DNA of 64,000 bases from Theristus sp. LFF4_11. Taxonomy: Eukaryota > Nematoda > Chromadorea > Monhysterida > Xyalidae. Under the pieces are notes generated by a model. That model worked only from the letters and a program-made list of their open reading frames with translations, was not told the origin of the DNA and searched no databases. How positions within the stretch are numbered: position 1 is the first letter of the stretch; each line of letters starts with the position of its first letter. Below are positions 1-13,300 of this stretch, piece after piece. A program made the position numbers and the translations under genes. The DNA lies in the NCBI GenBank assembly GCA_030248135.1, contig JASANC010002081.1:1-64000 (forward strand). The letters are read 5' to 3'.

Positions 1-204
1 ACTCATTTTTGTTGCACGCATGTGTACGTGCGTGTATTTCTCAGTATGTTGCCACACTGTTGATCAGTTTTCTCATTTTTTTGCATGTATCTGTTCGTGT
101 GCCAACAACAACACTGCAAACGAATCGGCGAGTACATAAAATAACCACACGATGATCGCACAAAAAAAGAACAGAAAATTTCATTCAGCATAACCGGTCA
201 AAAA
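1..204. other. AT-rich sequence, no gene seen
   Basis: I see no exon-like frame with splice sites or conserved motifs on either strand. It borders a tandem-repeat block. Confidence 0.4.
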
Positions 205-226
205 TACACTGCGCGTTGTTTCACAA

Positions 227-755
227 ATACGCGTGAAGTCATCCACACACCACGTGGATTAACTGAGCGTGTGACATTCAAACAAGGAGAACACACCTGT
301 GTTCGCACCTGAAACGCATATACCGGCACCCCCCACCAAACACTAACAAACACAGCTTTTGCAAAAATACACGGGCACTACAGAATACGCGCGAAGTCAT
401 CCAGACACCACGTGGATTAACTGAGCGTGTGACATTCAAACAAGGAGAACACACCTGTGTTCGCACCTGAAACGCATATACCGGCACCCCCCACCAAACA
501 CTAACAAACACAAAAATACACGGACACTACAGAAATACGCGTGAAGTCACCCAGACACCACGTGGATTAACTGAGCTGTCATACGCGTGTGGTCATCCAC
601 ACACCACCCGAACTGAACACAAATACGCGTGAAGTCATCCACAAACCACCCGGATTAAGTGAGCTGTCATACGCGTGAAGTCATCCACACACCACCCGGA
701 TTAAGTGAGCTGTCAATAGTGATTTGAAAAATACGCGTGAAGTCATCCATATATA
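227..755. repeat. Tandem repeat with long and short units
   Basis: Units begin with a motif like ATACGCGTGAAGTC and recur near 227, 386, 536, 585, 625, 670 and 730. The first two are long (about 150 bp) and share an internal block with CAAGGAGAACACACCTGTG and a run of C. The later units are short (about 45-60 bp) and keep only the CGCGTGAAGTCATCCA...CACC..GGATTAA core. The array therefore looks like a long unit that decayed or was resampled into a shorter one. No coding role is apparent. Confidence 0.8.
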
Positions 756-1386
756 CTACTTAAACAATTTTATGTCCAATGACAATCCCAACAACTTCCA
801 CTCCACATACAAGACAGTGATATGTGAAAAAAGAATCAGTCATCACATTTAAAAAGCACCAATGAAAAATCACGAAGCACAATCATATGGCAGCAAAACT
901 TAGAAATCCAAATATAAAATTGCTGAAACGAATTGGAGATAAAAGCCGAATCAATCAAAATTATATTGTACCAGAATACCCAATGGTTCAAACCATCAAA
1001 CAAGCACAGCTGCTGACGTTAAAAATTGCTGTGTCGGACGGTAATTTCAGCCCAAACATTGGGATATTTCGGGAAAATTTGTCAATAAACAGCTCAGCAA
1101 AACGTCATGCAGCATTCCGATTGTTGATTGACTCTTAGTCGCGGTCAGCAATTCATCATTTACGCATGAACACACAGACCCTTAGCAGCTCTCTCAAAAT
1201 AAATAATGGAATGATTGAAAAACAAAACTTTGATATATGTAGCGTTTCGCATGTGGCACTCCGAAAACCAATATATCGCAAACTCAAATCACGTTTGAAC
1301 CGAAAAACTGTGCTCTCCTGTACATTCGAAACCCTGCAGAAAAGCTACCTCAATTGAAACAATCGCAAGGAACACAAACAACCATC
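756..1386. other. Spacer downstream of XPO6
   Basis: Short frames occur on the plus strand but none shows splice sites or recognisable motifs. It probably includes the XPO6 3' UTR on the minus strand. I did not find a clear minus-strand AATAAA. Confidence 0.4.
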
Positions 1387-4300
1387 TCACAGACACAGTG
1401 GTTTCCTCAGTCTAAACAGTCGAAGCCTTGCGCGAAGATCTTGCATTGCAATCGAAAACGAAGTAACGTCAGAGAGCGTGCTCAGCTGCAACAGGCTTCG
1501 AAAATCCGCTTGAAATTCGGCGTTCGACACACAATAAGGTGGCTGAAATGACAACCACACTGCTGTATCAAACACGCTTGGGTTGGCTTGTGGCCACGCA
1601 TTTGCGCCTATTCGTTAAAACGAGCGCTGACTGATTGATTGTCGTGCTGCCATTACGATCCCGGCGCACGTAACATTTTTGAGCCTGTCCTGTGCGGTCT
1701 GTCGACTGGTCGACCAGACGAGCCCGGCGTCCCCCGTTTTCGCTTACCGGGCGAAACCGCAAGAACAATGTGCATCCCTCGCGGTGGCAGTCCGCAGCCC
1801 ACAAAGCAAAAACTGACGTTCAACTACAGTGTTGTTCGCCAGTTTGAAGACATTTCACATTTTCAACCCATTCAGATTCCCAACTATGTTTTTTCCAGAT
1901 ACACTTGCAGTTGCAAGCATTTTTGTCCAACCTGTGCCAACGCCGGTTGCAGTATTCGCTCGCAGAAAGTGTGCAGACCCGAATGTGATGCGTTTACGCT
2001 GTCAACGTCAGTGCAATGATATGCAACAGCCATGCGATAGAGACTGTCCAAAAGTTCACATTCACTGCTGCGTTTTTCGACAGTGAAAAACAGGCGGCTG
2101 AGCGTCAACTGGAATGCCACTGACAAATGCTCACGAAAACATGCCTGAAAAAGCAGGACAAAGCAACGCAATCGAGCGCATACGATACGGAATTCATTTT
2201 TAAACAGCGGATGAGTTGGAGGGATGGAGGAACCTTGTTCGATGATTCGGTGAATAAGATGCCTTTTTTAATATAAAACCAAAACAAGAACTACACTTAC
2301 CCGACTGTACAACGACCATTTGGCATTTAGCAAATCCAGAAACGATAATGTTGACCGTTGCACTTCCATGTGTGCGCACTCGGCTGCCAGAAACTGACCG
2401 AACACTTGCACAATTGAAATGAACTGCAACAGTTCGGTGTTCGACAATTCTCATGGGAAATATTCAGGGCTGGTAAAAACTGTCTTTTTCAAATCCGGTT
2501 AAAAACGTTTTCATACCAAAAGAACCGTTCTTTTTTACCCGACCCAGATATATTACATTCTGCATGCTATTAATCGGATATCGTGCAGCAATTGTGCGAG
2601 TCATTGGTTCAATCACACGGCTCGTGTACTATTCCGGCACGCGAAATTCCGGCCCGTAGAATTCCGGCCCGCTCATTCCGGCCCGAAGAATTCCGGTCCG
2701 AAGAATTCCGGCCCGGAGAATTCCGGCCCGGAGAATTTTCGCCAGGAAGAACAATATTAAACCACACGAAGTGATTTTTGGTGAATAAATTCTTAAGTGA
2801 TTTTTTATTTTTGTTTAGAACTTGCTTGCAGTGACTTGTTGTAGATTCCTAATCCTAAGCCAAGCCGTTTTGATAAGGTAAAAGGGTCACAAATCCTGTT
2901 CATGATAAAAAAATTAAAAATTTAGTTGTAGTTTTTTTCCAAAAGGTTTCACTTTCCAAAAAAGCAAACAGGACGAACATCATTGAAAATACACTGTAAC
3001 ATGTGAACATCGATATTTTTATTTTATTATTTCATTACCAAAATCACTTTATGTGGTTTAATATTGTTCGTGCTGGCGAAAATTCTCCGGGCCGGAATTC
3101 TTCGGGCCGGAATTCTTCGGGCCGGAATGAGCGGGCCGGAATTCTTCAGGCCGGAATTAGCGGGCCGGAATTGTACCCCCCCCCAATCACACAGATCAAG
3201 ACACAACGCCAACGTTGCAAGCCCAACGCGCCTGCCTGCCGACCTGCATGGTGCGTTTATCGACCGTCTGAGCATCGTGAGCAGAATCGGTGCTCATGCG
3301 GCACGCAGTCAACGAGAAACAACTCGACTCTTGTGCATCTCGTACAAGCAGCTGATTGGTGCACACTCTGTCAGCTGGCACGAAGTGACGCCAACGGCGC
3401 TCCAGCAATGTCGCCAACAGACGCGCGTACTCAATGTGCACCTCCTGCCATTCGTGTTTAGTTGCACGCGACTGCTGAACAATGTAGAACACTTAATCAC
3501 AACACCTTAATCTTAGTATTGTGCATTTATTCAAACGTGTCCGGACTAAAATGACGTCATTTGCATTAAAGACGCCCGTTTGTCAAAGTGCAGGCACTAA
3601 AATGTCAGGTTGGTGTGACTGATTCGACATTACCATTTGTTTACGGGAAGAAATCGGCTAAATGGAAAGTCTCGTTTGCAGTGAGGCACATGACGTCATT
3701 TCAGAAAGGGCGTTGGGTAAGGATAAAAAGGGGGCAACAAACAACAACAACGTCATTTCAGTGGGACACGTTTATAAAAACAGATCATACTTAAACGTTT
3801 GCTGTATCTCAACATCAAAATTGCGCAACACTGAAATAAAAAAACGGATGAAAAGGCAGCAACCTGCAGCAGCACATCGCCAACAGAACCAATCAACGGC
3901 AGCAGCTTGTCGATGGGAAGCGTTTTCTCAGTGTTGTTGAGAACAATGCACGTGAACAGTTGCAGCAGCGACGTCACACACGCAGCTTTGCCTGCCAAAT
4001 AAGAAAATTTGACATGACATAAAAACAAAGATTTTGGTTTCTAAATTCATTCACTAAAAATCACAACAACCAGTGAACATGTTGCTGCGCAACCAACCAT
4101 TGGCATCCATGTGCGTCAACTTGGCGACATCGACAACGACCGTGAGCAAGTGAACGAGGGAGATGAGCAAGGTTTTGTCGAGTTGAGTGTTGAGCGGCGC
4201 ATAGATTCGTTGCAGCAGAGTGAGCGTCAATTGGAGCAGCAGACAGAGGCGAGCTGTGTCCTGAGCACATGCAGACACAGACAGCGACCGACACACTGAG

Positions 4301-7300
4301 CGCACGCTCTGCTGGACAAGGCTCCTGCGCAACACACGCCCACTCAGACAACCACGAGAATGCTCGCAAACGCACTGCATCTGCTAAGCCTTTCGAAGAA
4401 TTTCGTTCAATTTTTGCACAAAGTGAACGTTGTCTCACTTGTATAGTTGCGCCAACGCTGTGCACCGAGAGGCCAACAGACGTTTTGTGTCCTGATTTTC
4501 GTGAGCGACTCGATCGCAAATTGCGCCAAGCAGAGCGCAGTCTTCACGCCACACAGCGACAATCTGGCAACAAAAATATTGAACAGAGTTTTCTGTTGAA
4601 CCGGAGGCAGCCTGTTCTGTTTTATTCGGCATGTTTTAGCGTCAGGCAAACGCACAAAGAAATCAGTTGCAAAGTAATAAGTTGAGTGAGCAAGCAAATC
4701 AGTGAATAGCAACAGTTGGACATGGCTGAGTGACATTGTCAGGCAGGGTGGCGTTTGCTTGGAGTTGCTGCGTAGCTTGCAACAACCGAGCGACACCGAC
4801 GCGCAGCAACTGATCCAGCAGACAGCGGCGTTCTCGTTCGTGCTGCTCAACGTCACGTGGCTGCCACGGAAGCACACTGTACAACACAACGCTCGTGTAT
4901 CTGAACAACAGCAACAACATCACACTGAATGTTTGCCACACCAAACACCAAAACTGTACAACTAGAAAGGGAAGTTTCGATTGAACTTGCAGTTGTGCAT
5001 GCACTGTCACTGGCGATTGAGTGTGCTGAACAGACGGCTCCGACGGCGTCGCTTGAGCGAGGCGATCTCTGGCCACTTCTCCATTTTGTTCACAAAGCAA
5101 CGCCACAATCGATTTCAATCGTGCACCCGATAAGATGAACTCATGTGGTCGCACCTGCGTCAATGAGCTGCCTCAAACGTTGGCGAAATGATGCACTGTG
5201 ATGAAATGAAGGAAAGCTGGAAGATCATGGAATCGCTTGCTCACAACGAGCAGCAGTTTGCTGAGCAGCGTAACAGCAGCGGGCGCCAATGGAGCGCCAA
5301 ACGAGTGAGCAGGCATCAGCAGCACGGACACGCACGCGTCCACGCACGCAGCAATGACGCACGAACAAAACTCGTTGTCCCGCCCGCTGCGTTGGCATTC
5401 GAGATAGGCGGCAGACAGCCAGCCGGCAAACGCAGCACAACAGTACATGGTGCAACGAGCACTGAAGCAGAACACGCATTCACGCAGCAACTGTTGTGTC
5501 TCATGTGCTCAATTGCGCTGGTGATTGTCGCTGTCACACACGTGAAAATCAGCTGAGCTGAAGCAGTCTCTGTTGCACCGTGTGACGAGAGTGTCTTCAA
5601 ACAGGCAGTTAGCGCCGTCGTTAACCTGACATGAGCAATTCGATTTTTTCGTCAAAAAACAAGTTTTTTCAATAACTTGGTTAAACAGAAACAAATGAAC
5701 CTACGTGTCGACTGTCTGTTTGTTACGCAGTTCAGTTGCTTTGGTGCTGTGCGGAGAGTCCGGAAAGCGACTGAGCAATGTCAGCAATGCCTGCAGCTCA
5801 ACCAATTGCGCTTCGGCAACAGGCTGCTTTGAGGACAACTGCAATATAGACACGCACATGGTCAGTAACGAAAACGCCAGTTGTCATTTTGCCACTTTTT
5901 TCAATTGCCTTAAGTGTCTTTTGACACCTGAAATTTCGAATTTTTAGGTGTTTGGCATGTCGCTAAAATTTAAAATAAACGCGCCAAAACGTGTGTCAAC
6001 AGCACTGAAAATGCATGAAACAAATGCATTTCAAATAACAAATATACTGTTCTTAAACAAGCGATTTTTTTAGAAAATAGGTTGTGACAACGCGTTTTCC
6101 TAAACAATTTTCAGGTGTTTTCTGACACCTAAATTCAAAATTTTAGGTGTCATCCAAAATTTTTAGGAGTCTCAGACACCTATTCATGTGTACAAACTGT
6201 GTTTTCACAAAGTTGTGAGCTCACTTGTTGACAGCAACTGAACAGTCGATCGCACGCGACTTCATGGATTGCAGTGTGCAGTTTGGCAGCAACTGAATCA
6301 GTCAGATTTTTGTGAACGGCCACCACAACGGAGGACACTGCGTCTGCATATGCGTGCCATGAATCAATGTCACCATCAGCATAGTTGTTTTAGTCCGGAC
6401 GGGGCAAACTAAACTTGGGGTGGCCAAAATTTTAAAATTAGGTAGACATATGGCAAAAAATAAAAAAAGGGTAAAAACGGTTATCTTGGGTTAGAAACTG
6501 ACCTATTTTATGACCTCGAATGCAAAACTTTTCAGGTAGGTAGCTGGCTGTACTAAAAATTTCTTAGTTAAGTTAACAGTAACTGAGCCGAAAAACCTCC
6601 CAGGTTACAATAGATTCGAATTTTTTTGGGGGGGGGGCGCCCCCTAAAACAACTATGACAACCATTCATGTTCTCTTCCAGTTCATCTTGCATCCTTTCA
6701 TCACTCAAAATTACCTGAAATCACCGAAATCGATATTTCTTGATAAATGATAATGATAAATACCGGCTCCAATGTGGCACGAACAATCAAATTGCTAATG
6801 TTTTGGAACCAACGTGAAAGCTCCACCAAACGTACGGTGTCGTGTTGTCCTGATGAAAACTGCAGATCGCGTTGACAAACGGCGCTCCACGGGGCAGGTG
6901 CAACAGAGATCAGCAAACTTTGAACCAACCATTCTGCCAGCTGACACAGAACACCGTCAGTTTGTTGCAGTGGTGTCTCATGTTCAGACAAACGGCAAAG
7001 TGTTGGCAGCCAGAACTGACGCAGACACGCCGCAATAGACGTGGGAGACGTCTGCAAAGCCCGTGGGCACGTGTCACAAGCAAACTGAACATAGCAGACA
7101 GCAGTCGGCATGCATTCGGCACACAGCATGACGATGCAAACTAATGGAAACGTTTCAGCTGATCGATCATCTTGTTATAGGCTGATTGCTTTCAAAGACA
7201 AGCAAAATCAAACCATTGACTGCGTGAATTGCAGCACGGCTGTCAAATATTCACACAAAACACTGGCAGCAACGTATCTGATGGCGAACTGAGCAAATGC

Positions 7301-10300
7301 ACGACTCAACTTTAGCAGGTCAGCAAGATAGCTGAAACAATGGATGACAGTGTGCAGTCTAACTTTATGAAAAGTGAAACGCATTTTTATCATTCGGAAA
7401 CTGATTTTAACTCACACAGAATCAATGAGTTCTTTCGAGTGTAACATGATCAAATGAGCGTGGCTGGTAACAAGCTGCTCGCAAACAACAAGCGCTTGCC
7501 AATGGCCACTGCTGATGACAGTCACCAAACATGCACAACACGATTCTGAAAAATGTCTCCTCTGAAGAAAAAACAATCATCGAAAACAGCGGCAGACTGC
7601 ACCAGAAAATCACCAGAGCTGAATTCAGAGGTGAACGAGCACAAAATCCAGCAAACTTCCTACCAGCAAGCGACTGGTGTGAGCGTAAAAACGAATCGCT
7701 TCTGGCCGATTGCTCCAAAACACGCAACAACAAACGGCAGATCGATGAAAGATTGTGAGAGTGCGGCTGCACTGCTACAGCTCCACCAGATATAAAGTCC
7801 ATTTCGACCAGCAAATTGATACAGTTCACCAATTGGTGAATATCTTTGTGTTGTGCATCGGTCACATCTTTATAGTCAACACGATACACGTTCAAAATTT
7901 GCGTGGCGACGGCTGAAAAACAAACCGAGACAATTTTGTTGAAGAATATAAACGCAGCAAAAACAGCGAGGTCGAACCATGAAATCGAACGCCAACCACT
8001 TCAGCAATGTATTTTTTCAAGGTTTGCCTGCGTTGCATGCGGCAAGAAACGGGCATCAGCGGAAATGCGCTGCTTTGGATCGAAAATTCTTCAGCAACGC
8101 AGCGAAACAGTTGAACGGTTCGGGCGAAACCACCGCCATGCACTGCCAGCTGAAAATGAGCAAGACTCATCAGAAATGAGATTTCAGAAAAACAGGTGTA
8201 TTTCCGTTCTTTGATATATAAAAATAAATAACTACCTTAAAATTTTCGGAATTTTGGTTGTTAAAATTATTGGACGATGACATCTGAACATTGAAACCGT
8301 GTCAACAGCAGTTTTTGGCCTCATAAAAACCGTTGTCTACAGGGTGGGCCATAAAAAAGGTTCCAATTCTAAAATGCTCTCACTGGCGTGTGCTAAGGTG
8401 TTTAGGGCTGAAAATTGAAACACAATTAGAAAAAACTTGGAGGTTTTTCTGACTAAATTTTTTTTCACGGCATGTTGCCCCTATCACTCACTACAGCTAT
8501 AGATGGTATGAATAATTCATTCGTCAAACACTGAATTTGAATAATGAATGACGAATGAGTAATATATTATTCAAATTGCATTATTCACGTAATTTTTTAA
8601 ATTATTCATTACTCACATGAATAATTTGCCGATAGTAAATGATTAATGAATAATGAACGATTGTTCATTGACTTTTACCTGCCACCCTGTATTTTTCCCT
8701 AACACACTGATGTTTTAGTTATCGAATGAGGTGCAAATCATCAATGGCGGAGAGGATCAAGTGCAAATCACAATTTTAAACAAATCAACACTGATAAAAG
8801 TAAACAAAATGTTTAATTATAACTAAACGTCTGCTTTCCTAATCGGTTCAGGATAAAACTAATTGGCGACAGTTGTTAGGTATACAGGTATAACATATCC
8901 AAATTTCAGTTCAAACGGATAAACGGTGTAGAAGATATAGCCATTAACCGCTGCTTGTCGTAAAAACATGTGTGTGCACACAGACAAACACAACAACAAC
9001 AGAGAGAAACATAACACTGTCTCTTGTGACTTACGCGTGAGGGGTGCATAATTGCTCACATACGTATGTGTGTATGCCACATACAAAACAACCCCCTCGC
9101 ATGATTTCCTTTCATTTTTGTGTTTGTTGATTTTTCAATTTTCTGGACAAAAATGGCTGTATCTCGAGTTATATAAGACCAAATTGAATGATTCTTTTAC
9201 TTTTTCAAACTAAAATGCACTCAGGATTTTGAAAAATGTGTTGAATTTTTCACAGCTATTACGAATTCGCGGATAAAGTGTAAAACAAGTAGTGCAACAT
9301 GCAGATTTCTGGTGGCCCATGGCTGAAATGCGGAAAAAACATGATACAATTTTGGCGCACTGCATAAACAAACAAAACAAACCGACCGCGAGGTCAGTTT
9401 TAATTTCAGAAGTTTGTTTTGGTGCACCATCTGTGGAAATTTGCAATTAGATTTCAGTATCTTCCTGTCAGTGTACATGTTTTTGTCACTTTTCAATGCT
9501 CATGAGGTATCACAAAATGCGAGGTTGGTGCGGTCAATCAAGGTGTGTTCTGAACACACAAATTTTTGCAACTTGTGCAACTTGATTTAAACAAGTTCAA
9601 TCTTTTTGTTTGCATTATTCATTCGTCATTAATAGTACTATTTGAATAATGGGCCCATTACTCATTATTCAAAATAGTATTATTCAAATAATTTAAAAAC
9701 CCCATTATTCATTCGTCAACTAATGAATAATCAGCCAATAGTATACCATCTATAACTACAGCAGAATATCTGAAAAACATGAAAAATCGACAAATGTGGT
9801 GAAATGCAGAGGGTTAATTTAGCTGTAACAAAGACCAAATGATGAACGTTGGTGACAACCCGAGTGCTCACAACACAAAAAAGATGAAAAAACAATACGC
9901 ACATACAGTAGCTTGGAAATGCTGAATGCTGAATTGCATTTGAACAGTGTTTGATCAACCTGATGTTTCACTTCGAGTCTGAGCGTGCGTGAGCGGTTCA
10001 GCTCAGAGCAGATGCGAATTTATCTTTCCAGATGCAAACTGTTTTTTTTCTTTTTTAATTCACACAATTTGTCACTCTGATATTTTTCACCATAGCAGAC
10101 TGGTTGTTTTCTGCAGTGAAAGATGCAATTCCATTTTCAGTCGTTGCTGCCATCATGGTTAAGTGGACGGCAGAGAAGCGAGTCTGGTCTGCCAATTGAT
10201 GGGAACATGCGAATAAGTTATCTACAGTGGTTCGGCAATTTTGTACAAAATTCAATTTTCCCCCGCGTGGCGATACATCAGTTCGCCAGTCGGTATGAGC

Positions 10301-13300
10301 AATGATAAACAGTGGGATTATGGGTAAACGTTGTTTTTTCGCCAAAAATCGCTATTTTTTTTAAAATTACACTGTAAAAATAAACTGAAACGTGTAAACC
10401 AAAAAATTTTTGATCACAAAAAAAGCTCTCAAAGTGTTCCAACAGTGTTCCAAATTTTAAGCCATGAGGTTCTTGCTACATCTAAACTAACCCTCTGTAT
10501 TTCACCACATTTGTCGATTTTTCATGTTTTCAAATATTCTGCTGTAGTGAGTGATAGGGGCAACATACAATAACAAAAATTTGGTCAGAAAAACCTCCAA
10601 ATGTTTTCTAATAGTGTTCCAATTTTCAGCTCTAAACACCTTAGCACACGTTAGTGAGAGCATTTTAGAATTGGAACCTTTTTTTTGGCCCACCCTGTAC
10701 TATGGCCAGCAGAAACGAACGCACATGCTGTTGAAAATACACGCTCAGCTCGTCATACTCTTCAGGCCACTTGTAGACGGCCAGCTGTGCAATGGTGCTG
10801 CTCAACTTGGTTTCCACCACACGACCCAACGTTCGTTGCTCGTCGCATTGCAACAGCAGCTCGAGCAAGGTGCGCTTGAGACAGTCCACTGTTGCACTCG
10901 GAATCAGTGGCCAACGATGCAACAGCCATTCCTGGTCGTACAAAACAACAAACCAATAATAATCACTAAACTAATCACTAATGTGTGGACTATGGAATAG
11001 GGTTGTTAACAAAACAAACAAAAAACATCACTTTTTTAAATTGATAAAAATTGGAAAACATACACAGTTGTGCTAGGGTTAGGGTAAAAAGAAAATATGG
11101 ATTTTTTAAAATTTTTAATACAAGTTAGGTTCGTTCGAAGCATCTCGTCGAGCTGAGTTCAGCTAGACTATTCATTTTTAGAACGATCCGGAGAACTATA
11201 AGAGCGAAAATCGTGTTTTATTGAATTTTTGACCATTTCGTAGAGGGAAAGTTGCATTTTCAACAGTAAAACAGGGCAATTTTTGACGTGTACTTGAACT
11301 TGAACAACGAACCGTTCTTAGATGTTTCTCTTTAGAAAATTACCAAAATTTGGCTGTGTTCAAAAATTTTTGGTTGCTGCTGCAGCTAGGGTTGGCACAG
11401 GAAAAAACCCGGGTTCTTTTCCGTTTTAAAACCTTTCTTTCAGTTTTTTTCCTGAAAAAATAAAAAAACCGGTGTTTTACCTTAAAAATTTTCAAACTTC
11501 GTGGTAAAAAAATCACAATTCTTTGATTGATTGATAAAATGTAAAATTATATTTTTGAAAAAACGGTGCAGTGAACTGTGTCGAACTGAACTGGTTAAGC
11601 ATCATTTTGCAAAAGCTTTTGTGTCAAGGGTCAAGTGAAGTACAGAGTGAGCCAAAAAAAAGGTTCCAATTCTAAAATGCTCTCACTGGTTTGTGCTAAG
11701 GTGTTTCGAGCTGAAAATTGGAACACTATTAGAAAACATTTGGAGGTTTTCTGACCAAATTTTTGTTATGGTATGTTGCCCCTATCACTCACTACAGAAG
11801 AATATCTGGAAAACATGAAAAATCGACAAATGTTGTGAATTGCAGAGGGTTGATTTAGCTGTAACAAAGGGACCTTGTGTTTTAAAATTTGGAACACTTG
11901 TTAGAACACTTTGGGAGTTTTTTGCGATCAAAATTTTTTTGGCTTACACGTAATACATAAAGTTCGCTGTTTGCGGTTTCGCCAGGTAGACGCATACCGC
12001 GGTGTCCCCTGGCTCGTCAGTGCGACGGACACCAGGCAGAACTGCCGAAGGTGTTTTACCACAGACAGATCTTATAGTCTGGGTAAAACATCAGCGAACA
12101 AAAGTAGTAAATTCTCACAAAATCAACCATCCCGGGCTATAAAGCCACAAGGGACCCGGTGTTTTGCGAGTGTATACAATACATAAAGTTCGCTGTTTGC
12201 GGTTTCGCCAGGTAGACGCATACCGCGGTGTCCCCTGGCTCGTCAGTGCGACGGACACCAGGCAGAACTGCCGAAGGTGTTTTACCACAGACAGATCTTA
12301 TAGTCTGGGTAAAACATCAGCGAACAAAAGTAGTAAATTCTCACAAAATCAACCATCCCGGGCTATAAAGCCACAAGGGACCCGGTGTTTTGCGAGTGTA
12401 TACAATACATAAAGTTCGCTGTTTGCGGTTTCGCCAGGTAGACGCATACCGCGGTGTCCCCTGGCTCGTCAGTGCGACGGACACCAGGCAGAACTGCCGA
12501 AGGTGTTTTACCACAGACAGATCTTATAGTCTGGGTAAAACATCAGCGAACAAAAGTAGTAAATTCTCACAAAATCAACCATCCCGGGCTATAAAGCCAC
12601 AAGGGACCCGGTGTTTTGCGAGTGTATACAATACATAAAGTTCGCTGTTTGCGGTTTCGCCAGGTAGACGCATACCGCGGTGTCCCCTGGCTCGTCAGTG
12701 CGACGGACACCAGGCAGAACTGCCGAAGGTGTTTTACCACAGACAGATCTTATAGTCTGGGTAAAACATCAGCGAACAAAAGTAGTAAATTCTCACAAAA
12801 TCAACCATCCCGGGCTATAAAGCCACAAGGGACCCGGTGTTTTGCGAGTGTATACAATACATAAAGTTCGCTGTTTGCGGTTTCGCCAGGTAGACGCATA
12901 CCGCGGTGTCCCCTGGCTCGTCAGTGCGACGGACACCAGGCAGAACTGCCGAAGGTGTTTTACCACAAACAGATCTTATAGTCTGGGTAAAACATCAGCG
13001 AACAAAAGTAGTAAATTCTCACAAAATCAACCATCCCGGGCTATAAAGCCACAAGGGACCTGGTGTTTTGCGAGTGTATACAATACATAAAGTTCGCTGT
13101 TTGCGGTTTCGCCAGGTAGACGCATACCGCGGTGTCGTGTCAAAATTGTGTTGTAACTTATAAAAATAAGTTCATTTTTACAGTGTCATTTTCAAAAAAT
13201 AGCACTTTTTGAAAAAAACACTGCTCATCCATAATCTCACTGTTTATCATTGCTCATAAACGATCTTCCGAACTGATGTATCGTCACGCGGTGTTAAATT

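Noticed and set aside
887..1138. 83-codon plus-strand frame
   Set aside because: No motifs, no splice context and AT-rich codon use unlike the exons of this window.
1568..2086. Overlapping frames on both strands between the last XPO6 exons
   Set aside because: The flanking exons 2108-1905 and 1542-1387 splice in phase, so no extra exon is needed there.
11911..13090. Five consecutive 82-codon open frames in the satellite
   Set aside because: They arise because the same 226-bp unit is repeated; the predicted peptide has no recognisable features and the frame is shifted between units.
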